Positions 47,030-59,398 of a stretch of 64,000 nucleotides of DNA are shown piece after piece; the stretch's first letter is position 1; each line of letters starts with the position of its first letter. A model generated the notes under the pieces. The model made no database searches, was not told where the DNA came from, and was given only the letters and a program-made list of their open reading frames with translations. The position numbers and the translations under genes were made by a program. Source of the DNA: Uloborus plumipes (lineage: Eukaryota > Arthropoda > Arachnida > Araneae > Uloboridae); contig JAXGGA010005243.1 of assembly GCA_038373865.1 (NCBI GenBank), positions 1 to 64,000 on the forward strand, written 5' to 3'.

Positions 47030-50000
47030 TTCATTTGGAAACACGTGCAATATATTTTAACTTATAATAATTAATACATACAACTTAGTTCAGTAAAAAA
47101 ACTTCAAATAACTAAAATTCTAAAATGTATTGTTATCAATCGTAAAAAGATAAAACTTTAACTTCTTTGTAAAGTTTTTGCTCCTCTGGATAAAGCTCTC
47201 TGTTTTCCACATCATAGTCTTGATTAGCATTCTTTATTTTAGCTCATACAAGTAAAGGGTTAACGTAAAACATCTTTTACTTTCTTTGCAAATGACCAAA
47301 CATGGAAACGATGCGATGCCAAGCAAGCAGCGGAAGGGAGAATCGGGCGGTAGCTTCAATTTCTTGCCAAGTCTTCAAATTTGGCTACTTTTCGGCCGAC
47401 TTTAATACCCCTTATCTCGAAAACGAGGGGACGAGGGCACTTGATCTTTGGGTCAAAGACATGTCTCAGTATGCTCTTTCGAACGGCACCATTTTTAACT
47501 TTTTTCATTATTACTTAAGTCGAGTACTTTCCTGGTAAGGATAGAATGTTCGTTCATACGGCAGTCACTCTCATTTCTCCCCCTCCCCTAATGCCAAGCG
47601 TACAGCTCCTTTCCCTAAATGCTGAAGATATCCCTTATGAAAGTTTTTCCTAAAAGTCGAGAAAACACATTTAAAATAAACACCCTAAAAATTTCAATGG
47701 TGCAGTCTGTACCACGACTCCCCCAAATTGGGCACCCATGAATATTGTCTGGTTTTAAAATTTGCAAGTTGATTTTATGAAATTGAATTTCTAATAAGAG
47801 GAAAGTAGCTGAGACGTTAAAGTCGTTATGAAATTTTCGTAAATTAGTTCATAACATTAAAATTTGAGGAAACGTGCAATAAATTTGTCCATTTGCATCT
47901 AGCAACTTGATATGCGAATGTCCAGGATTCGGGGTAGAACAGATTAGTAATAGAACTATGCAAGCTTAGAAGTCGAGTTCTTAACTTCCAGGTCCGTACC
48001 CAAGATTTCTTAATGGGAGGATTTCAAAAAAAAATTTCCGACTGTTGAGAAAACAAGTGTGGCAAATAATTTCTGTTCAGCGACCGCAATGAGGGGTGCA
48101 GAGACGGAGTTTGGAGTTCAAACTCCCTGTAGAATCCTCCGAGTTAAATCATTGTACCAATCTTATTATGGTATTTTATAAACATATAAAGACTGATATG
48201 ACCATACTGGATTATGTAAAGACTTTCATGACTTCAGAAGGCAATTTATAAAATAAAAATTTATACATTGTGTTACGAAATAATGCTTCGTAAACGAAAC
48301 AGGAAAATTTTATTGAATACTCAAATTGTGTTCAACACAATTATGCGTCTTCTTAGCGGCAATTCCTTTTGTGAAGTGACAGATTCATCACAGCTTCTTT
48401 TAAGGAGCAACGTTAACTCTGTTGGGGCTTTGTATTGTCTGAAAATTCTACGGTTCTTACTCCCCTGATTTAAAAAAAAATGCAATAGGTAAAGAAAAGA
48501 CAACTGTAAAAGTTCTAGCAAAGCTTCAAAAACAGTTTTTAAAACTAAAACTAAAATTTAATTTTCCTCTTCATTTTTTCTCCTATAGGAGGGGCTTAAC
48601 CCTCCCCTTGGTCCCGGCCTTGCCAACTTCAGTAGTCAGGTTAAATATCAAAGCCTGTATTAAGTTTTTCCTCACTTCATTTTATCTAAGAAATATGCCC
48701 TAATAATGCTAAGAGCGAGATTTTATTTTTAGTGCACTCTTTGATCTAGTAAAGGTTCTTTGTCTGACTTAGGTACGTTTAAAAGTATCATTTTGACCAT
48801 CTCCTACTTGATTAAAACTCGAAAACAAACTAGTAATTATATTTCATAATTTTGTGCAATTTTTCAATCTAGTTCTCAAAAGTGTAATGGGTTTTGGAAT
48901 GCTGAAACTGCTATTGAGCATATTCTGAGAGTGAATGTTTGAATTTGAACTGTTTCGCTGTTTAAAATTTTTTAAAGCTATTTTGACGGCTTTAAATCTT
49001 AACCTCAATAAATTTCAACTAACAAAACGTCTGTGATTAACATGCAGAGCTCGACTCTCTATCGTAAATAATTATTTTGTAGTAAAAACTGTTGATTTCT
49101 ATGTTTTTGGAATTTTGTTAAATGACAAGTTTTTGACAAAACTATAAAGAATTGTCCTTAATCAAGTAATTGATATATTACGGTAAAACTTTCCATTTAT
49201 ACTTATATCTATGGATAGAACAGTCTCGCAAAGTTTCATAAAAATCTGCCGACCCATGTTGTCTACCCCTGTGATTTGACATGGAATGTCTCTTCTGCTT
49301 GCCCAAAAATGTTCTTTATTTTGAATAAATACTTGTGCGTTGGAAGTTCTCATTTATACACTCTTAAATATGGTTTATGTAAAATTGTTAAAAACGTGAA
49401 CTTCTGATGTTGGAAAAAGTTCTTCTGGAATAAGACGTTAGCTGAAATAAAACCAAAATTTTTTTTTAATTCAAGATTTTTCAGTTTTAAAAGCATTTAA
49501 TGATATTTGATTTTTGTGCTACTAGTAGTTTGTGGCGACTAGATAGTTCGCCTTACGCCATTTGCCTTGCCGTACTATACCAGAACTAGCCAATGGCAGC
49601 TGTGTCGTTTGCTTCGTAGAGCATAAAAGACAAATTAATTTATATAACTAAAAGTATTCTTCCGGTTTTTCTGTTTTGGCCAGACAGTCCCCTAGGCGAC
49701 TGCTTATCTTGTTGAAACCATAGTAATTCATAACACAGAAGGTTAGTTTTTTAAAAGAAAAATTCATTCATTTTCTCATTCTTTTTAATTTTCAGATCAA
49801 CAAGGTACCCTCTCTCCTGTTCAGTACCACACCGTAATTGTGGCGATCTCAGGAATTGACTTGTCATGGCAGTTAAATATGATACATCAATCATATTGAT
49901 GGGTGCGGAGGCCACTGGGTGCCCAAGTGCCTGACCCCTGACAGAATCAAGTCGCAAAAGTACTACAGGCAAGTGGTGCTAATTTATTTTCATTATAAAA

Positions 50001-51879
50001 TTCTTGACACTAATGTATAAATTCTCTGCTATTGTGTAAGTTTTGTGCTAACTCTTTTTGTGCATTTAAATAGTGATAAATAAGGTTTAATGAAATTAAA
50101 GTGAGAATTCAAATTTTAAAATTCAAGCAATAGGATATTTCTAAGTTTTTATGCATTAATGATTATGCAGTTCCGGTTTCAATTATCCCTTTAACCCTAT
50201 ATCTGAACACAAATTTCTGAAAGAAATATGAACTTCTAATCAAATATTGAGTAAATGTAGTAAATTACTTTCATGGGTAACGATGACATTTGGAAATTCC
50301 CTCTAGGCGGGACGAAGAATACTGCTCGCAGACCTGTTTAATGTTTATCCTCAATCCCGGTAACCTAACATTTTCGGTCTGCATCAATTGGTGACCATTG
50401 GCCAAGTTTGGGACTCCACTATACACTATATACTTACTGCAATTGGCCAAAATCCAAGATTGTCGAGATGTTTCTCTATTTAAAGTTGGGGAAACTACAG
50501 GCACACTTCCAGACTCTCAAAAAGCTCTCTCATTTGACCAAAGCAGAGTTAACTAAGAATGTTTTAGAATACCTCCTTAGCCATGTAACATGAATCTCAC
50601 TTTCCGTGCTCGCGTTTACTTGCACGTAACTTAACTTGTCATTTTTAACTCATGTCTTTTCATTTCATTTTAAAGTCTTATTCTGTTCTATTTCTTTCAT
50701 TTACTTCTAAACATAAGTTACTGACATCCAACTGTGTTTTGATTTTTACATAAGCGCCATATAACGAAATTTTCAAAGAAACTAAAAAATTAAAAACATA
50801 TGCACAGTAGAAATTTCCGAAAAAAAGTGAAAGAATAAACTGAACTAAAAAACATTTAAAACTATTAATGCTTAAAATAAAAGAACGCAATGAAATATGA
50901 ATGTGAGCGAAATACGCGATTTTTTTCGAAAAAACCCGAAAAAAAAAGCACCGTAGACCTTAAACTTGTTTAATGTGCATGGAGCTAACCTAAACAAAAC
51001 AAAAACTACGCTAAAATTGATAAATATCCAAAAAATGAACTGAAATAACACATTGAACGCAGGGACAAAGATGGACTGTAAAGAAATAAGAAAACAAGTT
51101 AGTGATATATTATAACTTGATTCATGTGAATCAAAACATATGTATTGAAGAATGTTATGCTTAATAAATCTAACATAAGATTTATCATATTAAAAATTAA
51201 CGAATAAGTAAAAAAGGTGAACAAACCCGGTATGGCTTGCTAATAGAAATCGAAACGAGTTGTTTTCCCCTCTAAACGGAAAGTTATTAATTTGAAGTAA
51301 AGGAAATATAGAAGTGATTTTTTTATCAATTAATATAAAATTTAGAACGAATGAAAGAAAAACAGCTTCATTAGGCAAATTATTAGTATGCGAACTAAAA
51401 TTGGACCTATTTTCATGATCGTACGTTGCGTAGATTCTGCAGTAATGCGTTTGACCCAAAATAATTGCGCAATCAAGTCTATTTTAAATATATATATATA
51501 TAGAAGACGACTCTTGTTTAGAAAGAATGAGGATATATATCGGAGTCTCTTGCATTTTCTCCACAATTACGCTGCTAAAATAAACTCGTGGATATTTTAA
51601 TATTTAGCATGTTTTTTGACCCTTGAGTAATTAACTTACGACGAAAATAACTAATTTTTGGTTTTTCTTTTTAGGTGTCTACTTTTGACGCCACTGTGTT
51701 TTCCTGATGAAGCTGTTTTACTTATAAGCCTTATGAGTAAAAAGAAAAAGTGCAAAAGCGAAGGAGGTACTATATAAAGTTTCAGTGCTGAAGACTGAAT
51801 AGTTTTGAAGCAGTACAAAAAGTTTAAAACTATGTAAAACTGTCATTCAGTCTATTTACAAGGAAATTTATAAATGACC
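47030..51879. other. Intergenic stretch with base-balanced islands
   Basis: Mostly AT-rich. Islands of more balanced composition at about 47290-47540, 49530-49700, 49795-49975 and 50270-50470 lack recognisable protein motifs. The 49795-49975 island follows an acceptor-like TTTTAATTTTCAG and ends near CAGGCAAGT on the plus strand, but its frames hold stops. The 50.39-kb part contains CAATTGGTGACC, reminiscent of the primer-binding region after an LTR. Both readings are weak. Confidence 0.35.
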
Positions 51880-54800
51880 TCCCCCCCCCTAAGAATCTTG
51901 GTCCTTTCTGGTCAACATTTTTTTTACTTTAGAAAACAAATTTTTCTTTCCAAATCTCAATCAAGGGAGACCATAGTAAGCACACCTACCTATTTTTAAG
52001 ACTTACTGCTGCCGGCAGATACGAATGTGCCAAAAACATCACAATGTTCCATTGTGGAATAAGTCGGCTACTGAAGCAAAATGAGTGTGGAGGTATGTTC
52101 CGAATTCGGCACACCTGACGTAAAAGGGTTAGCATTGTTAACTATAAAACTAAAAACAAAGATCCTAATTACTAAACTGTTTGCTACGAAACTAGTGTCA
52201 ATTTTCAAAGTTTCAGCTCAAAATGATAATGTCAAGAACACAATGAAATAAAATTTAACATTCTTAAAAGCAACAAACTTCGAATGTATAGGTTATTGAA
52301 TACATTAAGCCAGGAAAACTCTCAAAACAGTTTCAATATTAGTATTTCTCTAAAAGTCTCTCTGCACATTACTCGGCGTTAAAGACGGTTTATGCATCTT
52401 ACTATTCTTATAAATAGTTGAATTTCACAACAAGTTTTAAATACAAATAATAAACTTATTCATAATTAATGCACAATAACTTAATTTTAAAGCATCTGTA
52501 GATTTGAAATTCCATGTTTAAGAAAGAATTAAACCTTGAAAAGAAATATTTATTATGGAGTAGCGAAAACACTCCTGCGAATTCAAGAAGTAGTTTTTTT
52601 ATTTTGTATAGTGAAGTCATTGGTCCAAATTACTTTATACAAGCTTAAGATTCTTAAGCATAATTTTCTATTGAGTTTTCGAGTTAAAAAATTTTGCAGA
52701 GACCGCTTAGCAATTAAATTAAATCATTACTATTAAACTTTATTTACTATTAAACCGTAAGTGATCATTTTTGTGAAGTAAGTGATGGGTGTATTTAATC
52801 CAACCATTGCATTCCTTGTGCCCCCGCAAGATTTGGCAAATTTAAGTAGTAAAGTTACCAATGATTTTGATTTATAAGTACCTCTGAATCAATACCGTAT
52901 AAGTAACATACACAAACGCCGTATTTTCAAACATTAAAAATGTTTTAATGCAAAAATAAACATCTTGAATTATCACCCCACCTAACAAGTCCATAGTTTC
53001 AATTTAAACAAGTACAGTATTTTTTTTTATGTAATCCTTTGCTCTAAAACTAGTGCCTAGTCGTCTGTTTATCCTCAGAGGATTTATTTCCTTGAAGGAA
53101 CATCACGTCTATGCGTACGTGGTAGGTAAATGACTAAACTTAAATTCATGATATCAAGGCTTTTATTTGTAGCACTAAGTGAACTAATTGACCACCTATT
53201 CCTGAGATTTTCAGAATCAACTCTATTTAAATGCACAGTAAACACATGTATTCGAAAAAAAAATTTCATTTTGTTTCTCAGTTTTGAAGACATTTAACTG
53301 AATTAATATAATTCAAATACACTGGATTCCAAGATAAATTTGCTTTCGGCAAAGAACAAAACAGGTATATTAGTGCAGGGCCATCCCTTATTTCTAGATT
53401 TAATGCTCCAAAAATTAAGAATTGTTCTGTAAGTGTTTTGACTCAACGACTTTTTTCTCGTGACTTATACATCCTTTTTAATTAGAAAAAAATTGCGGGG
53501 GAAAAAATTAGAAGTGCCGTTTTTGGCTGTGCGGAATGAAGTTTCTTTGATATTTGCTGCTTCTGTGGAAAACTAATTGTTTTTCAATGATACAAATTGC
53601 TTTGACTAGTGAAAAATACTATTTGAAGTACAATGGGGCTTCAATTGATGCAAAAAATTTTATTTTTCACACAAAAGCTTCAGATTTTTGCAACCTCTTT
53701 TATTAAGCATAATGGTATTATTTACTCATCAAAAGATGGCACTACCGTTCTAAAATACAAATAGTAAGTGAACAAAAAGCCTCAACAGCGATTTTGGAAA
53801 GCCGGATTGAAATCTCAGCTATAGTGAATTTTCTATATTTTTTGAGGTGCGTGTTTTTCCTTTTTAACTTCTATCACCAGCTTTTAAATACTTTTAAAAA
53901 TAGTTTAAAAATTTGCTTACATTAATTAATAAAGATTTTATACTATTATCATACAGTTATGCGGTAAGAAGAATAAAAGATTCGCTCAGAGTTTGCGATT
54001 TTTTCTTCCAAATTGCAACCTCTTACCGTGCAATGGTAATAGGTTACAGTGTATTAAGAAATTTCCTCAAACGTTCTATGTGTTTGAAAAACAATTCAAT
54101 ATTAAAAGGATGCTTGAATTTAAGTTTTTATGTCCTACAATGTTCAGATAATCTTTTAGTAAACAAATATTAGTTTTTGCATCATTGTGTTACAACGTTT
54201 TATGTCTGTTGCCAAGTATTAATTAGTTTTAAATGTTTTCCTCTTTAAATATCATCAAATGATGTTTCAATTTTAACTTAAGGACACCAATTTTACTCAT
54301 CAAGAATTTTATTCTGTCACTTGCCGTTATAAATATGGAACTTTAAAATTTAATCGAGTAAGAGATGTTACAAGTTCTTGCACTCATGCATTTTCAAGCC
54401 TGTTTTCTGCTTTAACTAAACTTTAAGCTCTGCTGTTACATATTTCTTAAAATTGAAGCCTTATAAACTAATAAAAAGCAATAATTCTGAAAATAATTAC
54501 AAGAACTTGGAAATCGGAAAGGCAAATTAGTCAATTTGAAGTAAAAACCATTCTTGCAAAAATCTTACTAAGATCTCAGTTTACGCTTGTTACTTTTTCT
54601 CTCAATTGCGCAAATACGGGTCAAGCAATAACATTTTATCAAAGCTCAGCTGACTGGATAGAAGAGCCGGCCTTCTGTTCAGTCACATCGAGCAAAAAAT
54701 AAATATTTAATTTTAAATGATTAATGAGTAGAAATAAGTTTATAGATTCCTTACTAATTGATAAATATTATTTATCAGTAGTGGTGAGATTAGAAACAAT

Positions 54801-56369
54801 CATTCCGAGTTTACTTGCAGATTTCCAAGTTTTGTTTGGTCAATTTTAATTTTTAGTCGGAATTTCTATTTAACTTTAAGAAATGTTTAGCAAGAGAGCT
54901 TGATGTTTAGTAGTTACAACAGTAAACATGTTTGAAAATGCATTAGTGCGAGAATATGTAACCCACTGTTACTCGACTAAATGTTAGTTTTATATTTGTG
55001 AAGGCAAGTGACGAAAGAAAACTACTCGTTTAAGAGCAAAAGTGGTGCCCTTAATTTACAAGTAAACTCATTCGAATGAAGGAGGGAAAAATTTAAAACT
55101 AATTACAACTTGGTAACAGATTACAAAATCTAAACATTTTTTGTTTAAAGATTATCCAAAAACTGTAAAATTAAAATTATTTTAAATTAAAGCACCTTTT
55201 TAACACTCTAAAACGTGGATTGCTTGAGGAAACCTGTTACTACTCGGTAACCTCGGTTACCATTCCATGGTAACAGAGGTTGCAATTTGGAAGAAAATCA
55301 AATTGAGAACGAATTTCTGTTCCTTCCCCTAACAGCATAGTTGTAAGATAATAGAATAAAACCTTTAAGGTTATCAAAATGTTAATATTTTTAAAACTAT
55401 TTAAAAGTTGGTAACACATGTTACAAAAAAAAAAAACTCAAATGTTCGATTCGAACACCTTTCGGGGATTTCTAGCTTTCCAAAATGGAAATTAAGGCGT
55501 ACTGTAGGCACTTACTAATTGTATTTTAGAAAGGTAGCGCCATCTTTTGATAGGTAATTAATACCATTATACTTGGTAACAGAGGTTGCAAAAATTCCTG
55601 GGCGAACTTTTTTTGTGAAAAAAGGCACTATTGTACTTAAAATAGTATACTTTACTAGTCAAAACTAATATCATACTAAAATCATTATCGCTACGGAAGA
55701 GCAGGTATCAAACCTAATTCCGGACAGCCAAAAAAGCAGTTATCACTTTAATTTTTTCTCGCATTAAATTTCTTATTTAAGTAAACTATTTTTTAAGTAA
55801 AAAAATTTAAGTCCTAGATTGTCAACACTTATTTTTAATTTTCTTTTAAATTAGTATTCGGGACATTAAATCTGCGAGTCAGTTTGAAATGATCCAACTA
55901 GCAAAAAAGCATCTGTACTTGGTTTTAATCAAATGTAAAGCTAAACTTATAAGTCAGCGATTCAGTGTCAAGTCAGCTGCAAGGGCATATCAAAGTGTAA
56001 ATGTGTGAAGAAAACAAAATGGAACATCCCCAGAAACTCTGCTGAGTATTTTGAAGTTGGGCATCGGCGAAAAATGTATTGGCATGATTGTATTATCTTG
56101 ATCAACAATAAAAAACTTTTAAACACGTTCTCCTTCAGATAAACATGCTACTAAGTTAACGACTTCAATCTCACGTCATTTTGGGATTCTGCATTGATTT
56201 ATAGATGTTTTTTTGGTGTGTAAAGTTTCAAGTGCTGCTGACGAAAAAGCTTAATTTAACAGTTAAGTTGGGGTTTCATACAATCCAGAATTAACTTTTT
56301 CTTTCAAAAGTTTTGTAATGCTTAAGTTTTGGTATGGTTTTATGTGTTGCTTCAGTAGCGACAGCTATT

Positions 56370-56411
56370 TTTTATATATATATATATAAAAATATATATA
56401 TATATATATAC
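56370..56411. repeat. AT microsatellite, interrupted
   Basis: TATATATATATATAAAAATATATATATATATATATA, within the right palindrome arm. Confidence 0.9.
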
Positions 56412-57136
56412 AAAAAATCACTGGTGTCTTGAGTTTATTGCTAACTTTTGAATTCACAAGAAATACTGCAGGATTACATGCATCCCTCCTCATAACTTAC
56501 GCTACAAAAAAAGTTCACCAGTTAAGGATTAAAAGTTGATGCAATCCTCGCTGCACTCTGTTTCCGTTAGTTTTTCGCAATGTATCTAAACTTTAAAAAA
56601 TTCTAATATTTTAAAACTTAATTTTCTCTTTTTCTACCAAGTAACATGACTTGAATTTGGACCACAGAAAATTTCCAGCTTCTAAAACAAATTTTACATA
56701 AATTCCCAATTAAAATACAGTAATTTTGTTACACATACATTATTCAGCTGTCAGTTCCGAAATTAGCAATAAAAAAACTTTCAGTTTTGTTCAACTGACA
56801 CAAAGTATGACAGCTCGGAGTTCGAGCCATGTAACTTTTGAAGCCTGAATCTTGATTTCATTTGTCTACTGAAAAGGTTATTTGTACCAAGGTGATATGA
56901 AATACATCCTCACTAGTTAGTTTAGAGTAATCAGGCAAAAATCATTGATAATAACACTTCCTGCTTTCAGTAGAACCCCTCCCTCAAAGAAGTATTCTCT
57001 AGGTCAAACTTCATATTCGACTACCGAAGCTGAATTATAGTTACCTATACGAAAGCAGCTATATGTGTACCTAAAAATAGCTTAAGACGTTAATAGAGTT
57101 AAAAATTACTGTCATAAAAGCCATTGCTTTAACCCT

Positions 57137-57355
57137 TTAACCCTACACTGCATAGCGTTGCCAATTGGCTACATGGACTATTTTTCCTTATGACCATGCA
57201 TAAGGCAACTCAAGCATAAGAAGCAAGTATTAGGTATCTATAAAGCAAATATAACCATCAATCAAAATTAAATTTTTAAAAATGTTTTCCAATATTTTCG
57301 TATTACACTAAAAAACATATTTCAAAGAACAAAAAATCATGCAGTGTAGGGTTAA
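57137..57355. mobile_element. piggyBac-like MITE (219 bp) with perfect TTAA target duplication
   Basis: TTAA at both borders. TIRs CCCTACACTGCAT and ATGCAGTGTAGGG are perfect. Just inside the left end is GCCAATTGGC, a palindrome in the same place as in the 25186 element. It sits in the right arm of the large palindrome; the left arm at about 52119-52140 has the uninterrupted site (ACGTAAAAGGGTTAGC), a natural empty site. No coding. Confidence 0.92.
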
Positions 57356-57600
57356 CGTAAAATGTGCCGAATTCGGCAAATACCTCCAGCATCATTTTGC
57401 CTCAGATTCTAAGTGAGTTATTCCACAATATAACATTGTGACGTTTTTGGCACTTTCGTATCTGCCGGCAGCAGCAAGTCTTTAAAAATAGGTAGGTGTG
57501 CTTCCTATGGTCTCCTTTGATTAAATTTTGGAAGGAAAAAATGGTTTCCTTAGGTAAAAAATGTTGTCCAGAAAGGGACAGATGATACTACGCAAATAAG

Positions 57601-58863
57601 TTCAGTGAAAGTAAACTGTCGGTCTTAACTTCATTTTTAATTTTCAATACTTAAGAAATTTTACTATGTACAGTAGTTGCATAGTAATGTTTTTCTACTG
57701 ATATTTAAATGTTGTTGCGAAAATAAATATGTAATCGTGCTTTATGTTTATCGTTCTCCAGTGCCATGTTCAGTTTCCAATGGTTCTTAATAAAGTTTAC
57801 CAGTTTGTATTAAACAAATGTTAAATATGGAGTGGGAGTAATTGTACAAGATTTTTTTTTGTACGGTAAGTTAAGTGATAAATTTTAAAATATCGTTGTA
57901 GGAATATTTCCGACAAAAATATCGGGTACTAATTTAAAATTGCAAAAAGTGGTATATTTTAAAGTTAATATGCGCAGTTTCTTTATCCGCATGCGGTCGT
58001 CTATTTCTAAATTTCGGTGTTCCTAAGATATATTTCGTACCTTGAATAAAATTTGTCTAAGACAAGAAATTTATTTTTTCTTATTCGTGTAATTGAAGTT
58101 ACATCTTAATGGATTGAAACCTAACTATAAAGAGACATTTGAAGATACATTGAGCTAAATATTTCATAACAAATATCAATTAGTTAAATGAGCCAAAATA
58201 TTTAACTACAGTAAATGTCACTCACAACTTCTCAACTAGTTTCAAAAATATTTCTAACCTAAATTTGTAGCTGTTAGACACAAAGAATTTTGATCAATAA
58301 AAAACACGGCTGGTTTGTATGAATAGATATTAAAAAACACAGTTGAGTAAACTTAACTAAAAGTGAACTTTAAGTTACTAAAGCGACACTTTCGTCCGCA
58401 ATATAGCTTAATTTGAAATCGATTCGATTCTTTTCAGAGCTCTAAATTCTTTTTACGCAATTTATATTTCTTAGTAATCTTAAGGCTATTGAGCGTGCCT
58501 CCTAGCTTGCATATGAAATTTCAAGAAGTTTAAATGTTTAGTTTAGTTTGAATTGCATTTAGTGTAGAACATAATTTTAACATTGTGAATGTTAGGTTGA
58601 TATATTTACTTTTCAAAGATAATGAACAATTGAAATAGAATCGATAGTAAACAATACATATCAAGTACAAATTGTTACTTAGCTGCATAAATGTATTGAT
58701 GAACTTTAAACTGAAAGTAGTCTAGATAACTGAATAAGACTTTTGTGCTTACTGCATTTAACTTCAAATACTTCGTAGTATATAGTTCAAACTAAGTCAC
58801 ATTGTACGCGTACTATTGATTTAAATCTAACAAAGTGCAAATATTTTACAAAATTCATTTCAG
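57601..58863. other. AT-rich intergenic stretch, nothing recognised
   Basis: No open frame with motifs, no repeat borders and no hairpin of note. Confidence 0.5.
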
Positions 58864-59398
58864 TTACACTCAAGACCCTTGGGGTCATAAGCGACCCCAA
58901 TGCTTCCTTTAATTAATTTATTATCATTATTGAATGTTACATGCATTTTTTAAGTTCACACACTTTTTAATGCTAAAAAAATAAAAATAAAGACACAATC
59001 AAGGTAAAATATAGTTTGTATTAAAAATTCAAATTTTAGAGCAAAACTTACAGTAACTGTGAATTTATTTACAACTGTTACGGACCTGATAAAACATGAT
59101 TTTTTGCAAGTGAATTTCAAACACTTATGACATTTTTCGATGCATTTTCTGTCCACTTCTCTTGGACAAAAGTTGCAACGTCCTCTTTTTCTGGCATTCT
59201 GGAGAAGTGACCCCAAGGGTCTTGTGTGCAAAAAATGCAATTCGGGAAAAAAACACAATAATAGCATTATTTTGAATAGAAAACTAGAAGAATAAAAGCC
59301 ACAAAATGCCATTAAAAACAAATGGTTGATTAACAAGATATATTAAACAGAAATTGCATTGGGGTCACATATGACCCCAAGGAACCCACGAGGGTTAA
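58864..59398 (-). mobile_element. piggyBac remnant with TTAA-type ends (~535 bp)
   Basis: The right border is TTAA with an inward-reading end CCCTCGTGGG; the left is a degraded TTAC end. Both then carry a hairpin CTTGGGGTC-N6-GACCCCAA. A further copy of the end motif (GACCCCAAGGGTCTTG) lies inside at about 59209, so termini were duplicated or nested. The interior keeps the C-terminal Cys-rich part of a piggyBac transposase on the minus strand. Confidence 0.78.
58990..59215 (-). pseudogene. piggyBac transposase C-terminal Cys-rich domain remnant
   Basis: The frame reads KRGRCNFCPREVDRKC and then KCHKCLKFTCKKSC, the C-x2-C...C-x2-C...C-x3-C pattern of the cross-brace zinc domain at the end of piggyBac transposases, which recognises the element's end hairpins. 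The DDD catalytic core is absent, so this is an internally deleted relic. Residues after the last Cys are hydrophobic and not domain-like. Confidence 0.8.

Larger units (their letters stand above)
51880..57600. repeat. ~5.7-kb degenerate palindrome (two ~2.8-kb inverted arms)
   Basis: Matching inverted segments occur at four depths. Outer: 51899-52128 with 57359-57577 (CTGCCGGCAGATACGAA / TTCGTATCTGCCGGCAG). Middle: about 53480-53820 with about 55460-55790 (AAAAGATGGC / GCCATCTTTT). Inner: AACTTGGAAATC at ~54505 with its complement at ~54825. Centre: GAAGAGCCGGCCTTC at 54661-54675. The symmetric coordinates sum to a nearly constant value once the MITE at 57137-57355 is removed. Divergence is substantial, so it is old. 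No coding found. Confidence 0.85.

Noticed and set aside
47302..47538. 78-aa plus-strand protein
   Set aside because: Composition is unusual but there is no domain, no splice-site support and no start context of note.
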